DNA from: Comamonadaceae bacterium
Lineage (GTDB): Bacteria; Pseudomonadota; Gammaproteobacteria; Burkholderiales; Burkholderiaceae_C
NCBI GenBank assembly: GCA_947451205.1
Contig: CANFZL010000002.1
Coordinates: 1 to 39,500 of the forward strand
Reading direction: 5' to 3'
DNA length: 39,500 bases
Both the position numbers and the translations under genes were made by a program. Below the pieces are notes generated by a model. It ran no database searches and had not been told where the DNA came from. It worked only from the letters and a program-made list of their open reading frames with translations. Shown here piece after piece: positions 1 through 8,980 of this stretch. Position 1 is the stretch's first letter. Each line of letters opens with the position of its first letter.

Positions 1-981
1 CTGGTGACGGCCGGGCTGAGCCTCTTGGAGGCGTTGAACACGCTGGCCGATAAAGAGGCTGGGGGACCGAGGCGCGCGCTGCTTCAGGCCGTGGTGCATT
101 CAATCTCCGAAGGCCTTGCGCTGTCGATCGCTTTGGAGCGAGCGGGTGAGTTCCCGCCCCTGCTGATCGCCACCGTCACCGCGAGCGAGCAAACCGGTGA
201 CATCGCGACCGCGCTGCTGCGCTACTCCGAGCACCAGCAAGGTCTGCAAACCTTGCGTGACAAGGTGATCGGTGCGGCGATTTACCCCATGCTGCTGTTG
301 GGCGTCGGCACCGTGGTCGTGTTCTTCTTGCTCGGCGTTGTCGTGCCCAAGTTTGCCGTTCTGATCGCGAGCTCTCGGACCGAGTTACCTTGGTCGTCGC
401 GCCTGCTGATGTCATGGGGCCAGTTCGCGTCGGGCCACGCGCAGTACCTGCTCGGCTTTGCCGCAGTGGTCATCGCTGTGGTTGTCATGGCTTGGCGCGC
501 AGCGGCCTCCGCTGGCTTCAAGTCAGGCTGGATCGAACGCCTGCCCTTTGTCGGCTCGCTCGCCCGCCAGTTTCGCCACGCTCAGCTTTATCGCAGCACC
601 GGCATGCTCCTGCGCGGAGGCATTGCCGCACCGCGCGCGCTGCAGCTCAGCGCCAGCTTGCTCGGTGTTGAGGACCAGCGCCGGCTGCACCGGGCTATTG
701 CGCTGGTGCAAGAAGGCAAGGACATCAGCAGCGCGCTCAAGGGCGCGCAGCTCGCCGACACCATTGCTTCGAGCATGCTGGCCGTGGCGCAGCGCACCGG
801 CAGCCTGTCCGAGGTGCTGGAGCGCATCGCCATGTTTTACGAAGCGCGACTGCGCCGTTCTATCGATGTCGGCAGCCGGCTCTTTGAGCCCATTTTGATG
901 ATCTTCATTGGTCTCGTGATCGGTGCCATCGTGGTGTTGATGTATTTGCCCATCTTCGATCTGGCGTCAAGCCTGCAGTGA
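1..981 (+). CDS. Type II secretion system F family protein (GspF/PilC/MshG-like), 5' end outside window
   Basis: Two T2SSF-like halves (LLEALNTLADKEAGG..., LYRSTGMLLRGGIAAPRALQ...) and the C-terminal membrane segment FEPILMIFIGLVIGAIVVLMYLPIFDLASSLQ; open at the window edge. Confidence 0.92.
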   Translation: MVTAGLSLLEALNTLADKEAGGPRRALLQAVVHSISEGLALSIALERAGEFPPLLIATVTASEQTGDIATALLRYSEHQQGLQTLRDKVIGAAIYPMLLLGVGTVVVFFLLGVVVPKFAVLIASSRTELPWSSRLLMSWGQFASGHAQYLLGFAAVVIAVVVMAWRAAASAGFKSGWIERLPFVGSLARQFRHAQLYRSTGMLLRGGIAAPRALQLSASLLGVEDQRRLHRAIALVQEGKDISSALKGAQLADTIASSMLAVAQRTGSLSEVLERIAMFYEARLRRSIDVGSRLFEPILMIFIGLVIGAIVVLMYLPIFDLASSLQ

Positions 982-985
982 CCAC

Positions 986-2746
986 ATGAAGCTTCTAGAT
1001 CAAACACTGACACTCACGCTATCTCAGTCATCTGCCGTAGTGACGCAGAACCGCGATTCGGAGCGGGGTGCAGTCGTGCTTGATGCCGCGCTCGTGCGTA
1101 AGGCGCTGACCCAGGCCGGTTCGACCCCGCGCATGCAGTGGCTGGCCGACAGCACCGAACTCGACGCCGACGAATTCCTCCGTGCCGCTGCGAATTACTT
1201 TCACCTGGACGCACTGCCCATCGAGCGGCTGCGCCAACTCGTACCGGACTTCTCGATGCTCACCTTCGCCGAGTGTCAGCGCCGTGGCTGTCTGGCCGGC
1301 CAGCTGCCCGGATGCAGCGGGCTGACGATCGCCATTTCAGACCCGACCGACCAAGCCAACTGGATGTGGCTGGAGGCGCGGGTTCGTCAGCTCGGCAGCG
1401 TCAAGACAAATTTTGCGTTGGCGGTGACGTCAGACCTTCGGGCTTGCTTGGTGATTGCCGAAAAAAGTCTGAAGGCGATGGATGGCGTAGACCTCGAGAA
1501 GGGTCTGGGCGATGTTGCCGCCAGCGGCGCGCTGACGATCTCGATCTCGCACATCGACGCGACGACGAGCCCGGTGGTACGACTGGTTGACTCGACGCTG
1601 TACGACGCGCTGCGCTCTGGCGCCAGCGACGTGCACATGGAGACCCACAACAACGGCCTGGTGATCAAGTACCGCATCGACGGTGTGCTCGAAGTCGTCA
1701 AGCAGATCGACAACATCGAGATGGCCCACCAAGCGATTTCGCGCATCAAGGTCGTTTCCGAACTCGACATTGCCGAGCGTCGCATCCCTCAGGACGGGCG
1801 CTTCAGGGTCGTGGCCGAAGACCGCGAAATTGATTTTCGGGTCTCGATCATGCCCAACCTGCTTGGCGAAGATGCCGTGCTGCGGGTGCTCGACCGCAAG
1901 CACCTGACCGGACAGTTTCGCGCCTTGACACTGGACACGCTGAGCTTTGATGCTGCGGTGATCGATTTTATTCGCAAGATCTCCTTGATGCCGTACGGGC
2001 TGTTGCTCGTCACCGGCCCCACCGGCAGCGGCAAGACCACCACGCTGTACGCGGCCATCTCCGAGATCAACACCGGCCTGGACAAGATCATCACCATCGA
2101 GGACCCGATCGAGTACCAACTCAGCGGCGTGCTGCAGATCCCTGTCAACGAAAAAAAGGGGCTGACCTTCGCCCGTGGACTGCGGTCGATCTTGCGCCAC
2201 GACCCCGACAAGATCATGGTCGGGGAAATCCGCGACGCCGAGACCGCGCAAATCGCGGTGCAGGCGGCGCTCACCGGCCACCAAGTGTTCACCACGGTGC
2301 ACGCCAACAACGTGTTTGACGTGATCGGGCGCTTTTCAAATATGGGTGTCGACAGCTACAGCTTGGTGGCGGCGCTCAACGGCATCGTCGCGCAGCGACT
2401 GCTGCGGGGCAACTGCCCGCATTGCAGCGTGCCCACGGTGGTGTCTGAGGACTTGCTCAAGCGATCTGGGTTGCTGGCTCAACAAGCGATCGGAGCGAAT
2501 TTTCGCAAGGGACTGGGCTGCGCCGCGTGTCGGGGCAGCGGTTACAAGGGTCGCCGCGCGATCGCCGAGACGCTGCCCATTAACGACCGCCTGCGCGACC
2601 AGCTTGTCCAGCGCGCCTCGATCTCGCAGATCAAGCAGTCCGCGCGCGCTGATGGGTTCACCGGGCTGCGCGACGCCGCTATTGCGCTGGCGCTCGCCGG
2701 CGAAACAACGCTGGAGGAGATCAACCGTGTTACGCCGGTGGAATGA
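986..2746 (+). CDS. Type II secretion/type IV pilus assembly ATPase (GspE/PilB/MshE family)
   Basis: Walker A GPTGSGKTTT, Asp box ITIEDPIEYQ, HDPDKIMVGEIRDAETA, TGHQVFTTVHAN, and C-terminal CPHC...CAAC zinc motif. Confidence 0.96.
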   Translation: MKLLDQTLTLTLSQSSAVVTQNRDSERGAVVLDAALVRKALTQAGSTPRMQWLADSTELDADEFLRAAANYFHLDALPIERLRQLVPDFSMLTFAECQRRGCLAGQLPGCSGLTIAISDPTDQANWMWLEARVRQLGSVKTNFALAVTSDLRACLVIAEKSLKAMDGVDLEKGLGDVAASGALTISISHIDATTSPVVRLVDSTLYDALRSGASDVHMETHNNGLVIKYRIDGVLEVVKQIDNIEMAHQAISRIKVVSELDIAERRIPQDGRFRVVAEDREIDFRVSIMPNLLGEDAVLRVLDRKHLTGQFRALTLDTLSFDAAVIDFIRKISLMPYGLLLVTGPTGSGKTTTLYAAISEINTGLDKIITIEDPIEYQLSGVLQIPVNEKKGLTFARGLRSILRHDPDKIMVGEIRDAETAQIAVQAALTGHQVFTTVHANNVFDVIGRFSNMGVDSYSLVAALNGIVAQRLLRGNCPHCSVPTVVSEDLLKRSGLLAQQAIGANFRKGLGCAACRGSGYKGRRAIAETLPINDRLRDQLVQRASISQIKQSARADGFTGLRDAAIALALAGETTLEEINRVTPVE

Positions 2747-3500
2747 CCGGGTGCAGCTGGTGCTGCGCCCACAAGGAATTTTCGCGGCTCGCAGCCATGT
2801 CGGGCTGCGCGCTGTCGAGCGCATCACGCGCCATGCTTTGCCCGAAACAGACCGTTGGGAACAGGCTGAGCTGCTCGGTGCCGCAGCGCTAGTGCTGTCT
2901 GAACTCGACGCCGTGCGCAGCCTGCGCGGCACGCCATTGGACGTTGTCGTCGGTGATGAGTTTGCACACCTCGATGTCGTTCGCGGTGACTTCTTCGTGC
3001 AGACCGATCGGCAGATCGAGCTGCTTGCGCAGGCTTGGGTTGCGGAAGTCCTGGGCAGCGTTGTCGCAGCGCGTTCCATACGCTGGCAACTCCAGCAGGG
3101 CAGTGAGCACCTGTTGGTGGCCACGCTCAACATGCCCCTGCTGCAAGCGATCCATGAGATGGCGCTGGTGCTGGGCATGCGACTGCGCCGCGTCGAGCCG
3201 CTGTTCGCCGCGTGCTGGAATGCGCCGGGCAACCGGTTGCAGGCTGCGGGCGAATGTTTGTTCGCTTGCGCCGAGCTGGGCCACGCGGTCATCGCCTCGG
3301 TGCACAAGGGGGTCATCACCGGCCTGAGCCAAGGGGCTGTGACCCCAGATACGCAGGGCTTAGACCGGCGTGCCGACCGGCTGCTGGCATCGCTGGGTCG
3401 TGACCCAGCCGCGCTGGAGCGCAATGTGCTGACCGGGTACTTTGAAGCAACGGGTCCACGCTGGACGCAGCTGTCTTTGCCCCAAGGGTTGCAACGATGA
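2727..3500 (+). CDS. Hypothetical protein in PilM/MshI position of the secretion cluster
   Basis: GTG start at 2727 preceded by GGAGGA, overlapping the gspE stop; ends 4 nt into the next ORF; position between the ATPase and a PilN-like gene. Confidence 0.7.
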   Translation: MLRRWNDRVQLVLRPQGIFAARSHVGLRAVERITRHALPETDRWEQAELLGAAALVLSELDAVRSLRGTPLDVVVGDEFAHLDVVRGDFFVQTDRQIELLAQAWVAEVLGSVVAARSIRWQLQQGSEHLLVATLNMPLLQAIHEMALVLGMRLRRVEPLFAACWNAPGNRLQAAGECLFACAELGHAVIASVHKGVITGLSQGAVTPDTQGLDRRADRLLASLGRDPAALERNVLTGYFEATGPRWTQLSLPQGLQR

Positions 3501-4042
3501 AACTCTCAAAAATCGCGCTGAATTTCGGCCCCAAGACGAGGCCTATTCACCAGTTGGCATGGTGGGTTGCGGCTCTGGGCGTCGTGCTGACCATCGCCGC
3601 CACGTCGCAATTGGCGCAGTCGCTGCAAGACGCGGCGCAGCAAGATGAGGCCTTGGCTAATGCGGCGCTGCGTGAACGCGCCCAGGCCCGACCTGCAGTC
3701 AGGTCTGCGGCTTCGCTCGATCCTGTCGTCATCGCGCGCAATCGTTCTGCGCTGCAGGTCATGGCCCGGATGAAGACGCCGTGGAATGAACTGCTGAACA
3801 ACCTAGAAGCCCTGACGACGGCTCAAATCGCGCTGCTGTCGGTAGAGCCGATGCCGCAAAGGGACACGGTGAGGCTTGTCGTCGAGGCTGCCAGCGTAAC
3901 CGACATGCTCGATTATCTGGAATCGCTGCAGGCCCGTAGCGGCTTGACAGAGGTCAGCCTGGTCTCGCACCAGACACAGCTGCTGCAGCCCGGCAAGCCG
4001 GTGCGCTTTCAGGTTCAGGGCACTTGGCGGACGCACCCATGA
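3497..4042 (+). CDS. PilN/MshJ-like inner-membrane assembly protein
   Basis: Single N-terminal TM segment, then a PilN-like C-terminal half (NNLEALTTAQIALLSVEPMPQRDTVRLVVEA...MLDYLESLQ); ATG overlap with neighbours. Confidence 0.7.
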   Translation: MKLSKIALNFGPKTRPIHQLAWWVAALGVVLTIAATSQLAQSLQDAAQQDEALANAALRERAQARPAVRSAASLDPVVIARNRSALQVMARMKTPWNELLNNLEALTTAQIALLSVEPMPQRDTVRLVVEAASVTDMLDYLESLQARSGLTEVSLVSHQTQLLQPGKPVRFQVQGTWRTHP

Positions 4043-4575
4043 AGTATTTTTTTCTGCGCTGGAGTCTGGGGCTGCACCGCCGCCTTGGCTGGGCCGGCAT
4101 TCTCGCCATCGTTTTCAGCGCTGCAGCCGCGAGTCTGTGGATGGGGTCACTGCAGATGCAGCATCGTTCGCAGACATTGGCCGAGTCCCATTTGCCGCAT
4201 CCGGTGAACGCCGTCGTGAAGACGCCTGTTGCGGCGCTGGAGCCCTGGCAACAGCTCGCCACGGAGTTGCCTGCGTTTGACGACAACGCAGGCGACCTCA
4301 AACGCATCTTCGCGATCGCCAAGCGCCGCCACATTGCGCTCGACAAAGGGGACTATCAGTTGCTGCGCGACCCGCAGTTGCGGTCGACGAGTTTCGGTGC
4401 TTTGTTTCCAATGCGTGACAACTATGCCAACATCAAAGGCTTCGTCGCTGATGTGCTGCAGGCCTTGCCCTACGCCGTGCTCGAGGAGCTGGCATTCGAC
4501 CGCGGCGATGCATCGAGCCCGCAGCTTGACGCGCGTGTGCGCCTGACCGTCCTCTACCGGGGAGTGGTTGAATGA
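4039..4575 (+). CDS. PilO-like inner-membrane assembly protein
   Basis: ATG at 4039 (MKYFFLRWSL...), single TM, position after the PilN-like gene. Confidence 0.55.
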   Translation: MKYFFLRWSLGLHRRLGWAGILAIVFSAAAASLWMGSLQMQHRSQTLAESHLPHPVNAVVKTPVAALEPWQQLATELPAFDDNAGDLKRIFAIAKRRHIALDKGDYQLLRDPQLRSTSFGALFPMRDNYANIKGFVADVLQALPYAVLEELAFDRGDASSPQLDARVRLTVLYRGVVE

Positions 4576-5132
4576 AAAAAAGAATTTTTTCCGGGCGCGG
4601 CTTACTCCTGTTGCTCGCAGGCTTGGTCAGCTTCATCGGCGCAGTACGGCTGTCGCCTGGGCACGAAGCCCCCGATACCGTTGGCTCGACGCAGGCTGCG
4701 ACAAAACTTGTGCCCGCCGACCTTGAGCCCCATGTCGCGGTAGAGCCAGCGCCGGATGCAGTTGTCCCTTTAGATTCTGCTGCTGCGGCCCCAGAGCGTA
4801 TAGCCACCGTCGCTCCGCAGGCCGACCCTTTCGGGCCGCGCAGCTGGCTGCCACCGCCGCCTCCCCCGCCGCGTGTTGCCGAGCTTGCGCCGTCACCACC
4901 GCCAGCGCCGACAGCGCCCGCGCTTCCTTTCAGCTTTATCGGCCAGATCGAAAACAGCGGCGGCTCACCCAAGGCATTCCTGACCCACCGCGAATCTCTC
5001 CACATCGTCGCCGCGGGAGACCTGGTTGAAAAGGTCTACCGCGTCGAATCCATCATGCCGACCAAGGTGGTCTTGACCTATCTCCCCATGATGCAAGAGC
5101 AATCAATTAACCTGACCGGGCCGGCCCGATGA
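4572..5132 (+). CDS. PilP/GspC/MshK-like periplasmic linker protein with Pro-rich segment
   Basis: N-terminal TM, PPPPPPP linker, C-terminal FSFIGQIENSGGSPKAFLTHRESLHIVAAGDLVEKVYRVESI. Confidence 0.65.
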   Translation: MKKRIFSGRGLLLLLAGLVSFIGAVRLSPGHEAPDTVGSTQAATKLVPADLEPHVAVEPAPDAVVPLDSAAAAPERIATVAPQADPFGPRSWLPPPPPPPRVAELAPSPPPAPTAPALPFSFIGQIENSGGSPKAFLTHRESLHIVAAGDLVEKVYRVESIMPTKVVLTYLPMMQEQSINLTGPAR

Positions 5133-7342
5133 CCATCCGTTTAAGCCTTTTGACACCTAGCCACTTGGGTGCGCCAACCAGCGAGCTGTACCCCGTGCGC
5201 TGCGCGCTGATCGTCCTGGTCAGCCTGATGCTGGCCAGTTGTGCCGGCACGATGCATCACTACGAGGGCATGCGCTTGGCCGCCGCCGGCAAGCGCGACG
5301 AAGGCCTTGAGCAGCTGCGCGCAGCGCATGCCGACGAACCGAGCAATCCGCGCTTCGAGATTGACTTGCTGAAGCAGCAGGCAGCATTTGCTCTCGACTT
5401 GATCAAGCAGGCCGACATCGCGCGAGATCAGGCCCGCAGCGACGAGGCGATCGCGCTGTACGCGCATGCCCTCAAGGTTGACCCGAGCAGTGACCGCGCG
5501 CGCCAGAGCCTGGCGGCACTGAAGCTTGAGGCGCGGCAATCTAGGCTGCTGGTCGAGGCCGAAAGCCTGCTCAAGGACGGGCAGCTCGACGTGGCCCGTT
5601 TGCGTATCAAGGGCGTTCTCACCCAGAGTCCCAGCAGCCAAGCCGCGCAAAGCCTGCTCGAAGCCGTTAACCAAGCCCAAGAAAAAATCGACAGCGCGAA
5701 GGCCGCACGCTTAGCGGCACAGTCGGTGCTGCGCAAACCCGTCTCGTTGCAGTTCCGAGATGCCAATCTGCGCATGGTTTTCGAGGCGCTGTCTCGCACC
5801 ACGGGCCTGAATGTCATCATGGACCGCGACGTGCGCGCAGACCTCAAGACAACGATCTTCGTCAAGGACGCCACGGTCGAAGACACGGTCGATCTGATTC
5901 TTTTGCAGAACCAGCTTGAAAAGCGCGTCATCAATGCCACCACGCTGCTGATTTATCCCAGCACGCCGGCCAAGCAAAAAGATTACCAAGATCTGCAGGT
6001 TCGCATGTTCAGCGTCACCAATGCCGACGTCAAATACATGCAGACTTTGCTCAAGAGCGTGCTCAAGTTCAAGGAGGTCTCGGTAGACGACCGCACAGGC
6101 ATGCTGGTGATTCGCGACACTCCGGATGCCATTGCGGTGGCCGCTAAGGTGATTGCGGCGCACGACGTGGCAGATCCCGAGGTCATGCTCGAGGTTGAGG
6201 TGATGGAAATTTCCAGTAATCGCGCAAGCAATCTGGGTGTGCAGTTCCCGACGTCGCTCACCCTGTCGGCACCGTCGTCGAGCTTGACCGTCGGTGGCCT
6301 CAGGGCCTTGGCACCGAGCAGCCTGATCACCTCGCCGTTGTCGGCAACGCTGAACCTGCAACTCCAAGATGTCGACACCAACTTGCTGGCCAGTCCGCGC
6401 ATTCGCGCGCGCAACAAGGAAAAGGCGCGCATTTTGATCGGCGACCGCATCCCGACGATCACCAACACGGTGACGCCGGTGACGACCGGCACGCCGGTGA
6501 TCACCGGCACCGTGACATACCAAGAAGTTGGCCTGAAGCTGGAGTTCGAACCACAGGTCTACAGCAACCATGACGTGGGCATCAAGATCAACCTAGAGGT
6601 CAGCAACATCGTCCAGCAGTTCACTGACGCGCAAGGCGGCAGGTCCTACCAGATCGGCACCCGCAATGCGCAGACCAGTCTGCGGCTGCACGACGGCGAG
6701 ACCCAGATTCTGGGCGGCCTCATCTCTGATTCTGACCGCAACAGCGCGGATCTGATTCCAGGGCTAGGCCACTTGCCGATGATCGGTCGGCTGTTTGGCA
6801 ACAACAACGGTTCGCGTGGAAAGAGCGAGATCGTCATGTCGATCACGCCTCGCATCGTGCGCGCACCGGCAGTCAACGATCCAGAATTGCGCGAAGTTTT
6901 CTCAGGCACCGAATCCAGCATGCGCGAGCGACCGCTGCGGCTTGAAGCTATCGGCGAACTGCGTCTACCGAGCCCAACACCCGCACCGTCGATACCCGCA
7001 CTTGTTCCCGCGCCAGTCCCAGCAGCAGCGTCCGCAGTTGCCCCTGTCATTGCACCTTCAACTTCACCTGCACCTACACCTGCACCTGCACCTGCACCTG
7101 TCGCGCCTCCGGCAACACCCCCTCCCGCTGCAGCGCAGTCTGTCAACTCTGCACCGACAGAGCCAGCGCCCGAACTCTCGCCCGCGGAACAGCTTCGCAA
7201 CAGACGCCGTCCGCCGATCGTGCCCTACTTGGGTATCGTTCCAACACCGCCGCAAGCTGCACCGCCTCCGGCAACCGTCACCGCGCCTGAAGAGCCGAGC
7301 GCATTGCAGTCCATCAACGCAATGGAGCAGGCAGACGCATGA
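5129..7342 (+). CDS. Secretin (GspD/PilQ/MshL family) with N-terminal TPR region
   Basis: Lipobox-like LMLASCAG, TPR-like N-terminus, secretin core VQFPTSLTLS...LASPRIRARNKEKARILIGDRIP...GLKLEFEPQV...GGLISDSDRNS...PGLGHLPMIGRLFG...IVMSITPRIVR. Confidence 0.94.
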   Translation: MTIRLSLLTPSHLGAPTSELYPVRCALIVLVSLMLASCAGTMHHYEGMRLAAAGKRDEGLEQLRAAHADEPSNPRFEIDLLKQQAAFALDLIKQADIARDQARSDEAIALYAHALKVDPSSDRARQSLAALKLEARQSRLLVEAESLLKDGQLDVARLRIKGVLTQSPSSQAAQSLLEAVNQAQEKIDSAKAARLAAQSVLRKPVSLQFRDANLRMVFEALSRTTGLNVIMDRDVRADLKTTIFVKDATVEDTVDLILLQNQLEKRVINATTLLIYPSTPAKQKDYQDLQVRMFSVTNADVKYMQTLLKSVLKFKEVSVDDRTGMLVIRDTPDAIAVAAKVIAAHDVADPEVMLEVEVMEISSNRASNLGVQFPTSLTLSAPSSSLTVGGLRALAPSSLITSPLSATLNLQLQDVDTNLLASPRIRARNKEKARILIGDRIPTITNTVTPVTTGTPVITGTVTYQEVGLKLEFEPQVYSNHDVGIKINLEVSNIVQQFTDAQGGRSYQIGTRNAQTSLRLHDGETQILGGLISDSDRNSADLIPGLGHLPMIGRLFGNNNGSRGKSEIVMSITPRIVRAPAVNDPELREVFSGTESSMRERPLRLEAIGELRLPSPTPAPSIPALVPAPVPAAASAVAPVIAPSTSPAPTPAPAPAPVAPPATPPPAAAQSVNSAPTEPAPELSPAEQLRNRRRPPIVPYLGIVPTPPQAAPPPATVTAPEEPSALQSINAMEQADA

Positions 7343-7980
7343 ACGCCACTCGTGAGCGGATTCGCAGCGTTTCAGCAGGCGGGTTCACGCTGATCGAACT
7401 GCTCGTCACGCTGGCGTTGGTGGGGCTGGTTGCGCTGGTCGCCGTGCCGCTGACCGAGATCAGCTCGCTGCGACAGAAAGAGTTTGACTTACGTCTTAAC
7501 CTGCGCACGATCCGTGTTGCGCTGGATGCTTACAAAGCGGGCGTCGACGCCGGGGAGATCGCTCGCGAGACCGGCGCCTCGGGCTATCCACCCACGTTGG
7601 AGGTGTTGGTGAATGGTGTGGACGCCGTGGCCAAACCAGCCCCGCCCGGACCGAATGCGGGCACGCTGGCGCGCACATCGCCGCAGTGGGATATGCCCGG
7701 CTCAACGAGCACGGGTATGTTGGCGCGCACATCGCAGCTGTGGGATGCGCCGGCCACGCCGGCGTCTGCTGCGAGCGCGCCAGCCAAGCGTTATTACTTT
7801 CTGCGCAAGGTGCCACGCGACCCATTCTTCGAAGGCGATGCGGTTGAAGCCTCGCAGACTTGGGTACTGCGCAGCTACGCCAGCCGGCCCGACAGTCCGC
7901 AGCCCGGCGCCGACGTTTTCGACGTGACGTCGAAGTCCAACCGAACAGCGCTGGACGGCACGCCGTACAGCAGCTGGTGA
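7339..7980 (+). CDS. Type II secretion pseudopilin (GspG-like) with internal duplicated insert
   Basis: Prepilin cleavage motif GGFTLIELLVTLALVGLVALVAVPL; C-terminal YYFLRKVPRDPFFEG. Confidence 0.9.
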   Translation: MNATRERIRSVSAGGFTLIELLVTLALVGLVALVAVPLTEISSLRQKEFDLRLNLRTIRVALDAYKAGVDAGEIARETGASGYPPTLEVLVNGVDAVAKPAPPGPNAGTLARTSPQWDMPGSTSTGMLARTSQLWDAPATPASAASAPAKRYYFLRKVPRDPFFEGDAVEASQTWVLRSYASRPDSPQPGADVFDVTSKSNRTALDGTPYSSW

Positions 7981-7991
7981 CTAAGCCATTT

Positions 7992-8396
7992 ATGCGACTG
8001 CGACACTGCTCAAATATCCCGCAAGGCTTCACGCTGATCGAACTGATGGTGGTGATGGTGCTGATCGCTCTGTTGCTGACGATTGCCGTGCCGCGCTACT
8101 TCGGCCTCATCGACGGCGGACAAATCAAGGTTCAGCAACAGAACCAAGCCGTGATGCGCGACGCCATCGACAAGTACCACGGTGATCAAGGGCGCTATCC
8201 AGACACGCTCAATGACCTGGTCATGAAGCACTATCTGCGCGAGATTCCGGTGGATCCAGTGACGCAAACGCGGAACTGGATCACCGTGGCGCCGCGTGAA
8301 GGCAGCTTGGGTGCGGTGTACGACGTGTTGTCGACTAAACCGAATGTGCCTACCAAGCCCAACGTGTCCGCCGACATGGCGACCGCTGCGCCATGA
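7992..8396 (+). CDS. Type II secretion pseudopilin (GspG/PulG-like)
   Basis: ATG at 7992; GFTLIELMVVMVLIALLLTIAVPRYFGLIDGG; C-terminal GSLGAVYDVLST. Confidence 0.9.
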   Translation: MRLRHCSNIPQGFTLIELMVVMVLIALLLTIAVPRYFGLIDGGQIKVQQQNQAVMRDAIDKYHGDQGRYPDTLNDLVMKHYLREIPVDPVTQTRNWITVAPREGSLGAVYDVLSTKPNVPTKPNVSADMATAAP

Positions 8397-8980
8397 AGTG
8401 CTGGCGCGCAGGGCGCAGCCCATCCAAAACCCAGCGCCAGCACGGCATCGTACTGCTCGCGCTGATGATCTTGCTGGCCTTGGGGGGACTGAGCGCGATG
8501 ATCGCCATCGATGTCTGGCAGGTCTCGCGCCAGCGCGAGCGCGAACAAAACTTGCTGTTCATCGGTGCGCAGATGACGAAAGCGCTTGAGCACTACTATT
8601 ACTCAGCCCCTGCAGGTCAGCCGCGCTTGCTAACGTCGTCAATGGGCGACTTGCTGCAAGACCCTCGATATCAGGTGCCGGTGCGGCACTTGAGACGCAT
8701 TTACATGGACCCGATGACGGGTGAAAACGCCTGGGTGATAGAGCGTGTCGGTCGTGGCATGGGCGTGCACAGCTTGTCAGAGGCCGAGCCTCTGAAGCAG
8801 GCGGGCTTCAACAGCGCCCTCAGCACCTTCAATGGCAAGAAACGCTACAGCGAGTGGGTCTTTGTGTACACGCCCCCGCTCATCGCCGGTAATGTTCAAT
8901 CCGCCCCGGTCATCAATCAACCGGGCCCATCCGTCCTCAAATCAACGCCTCTATCGAAGGGCAATCCATCATGGCGCTAG
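8393..8980 (+). CDS. Pseudopilin-like / type II secretion protein
   Basis: HGIVLLALMILLALGGLSAMIAIDVWQVSRQREREQNLLFIGAQMTKALEHYY. Confidence 0.75.
   Translation: MKCWRAGRSPSKTQRQHGIVLLALMILLALGGLSAMIAIDVWQVSRQREREQNLLFIGAQMTKALEHYYYSAPAGQPRLLTSSMGDLLQDPRYQVPVRHLRRIYMDPMTGENAWVIERVGRGMGVHSLSEAEPLKQAGFNSALSTFNGKKRYSEWVFVYTPPLIAGNVQSAPVINQPGPSVLKSTPLSKGNPSWR

Noticed and set aside
1430-2302. 290-aa minus-strand ORF opposite gspE
   Set aside because: Shadow ORF of a clearly conserved ATPase; no domain, no RBS context.
2336-3424. 362-aa minus-strand ORF across the gspE/PilM-like junction
   Set aside because: Ser/Arg/Ala-rich translation without motifs; overlaps two coupled plus-strand genes.
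5711-6571. 286-aa minus-strand ORF opposite the secretin gene
   Set aside because: Antisense shadow of conserved secretin core.
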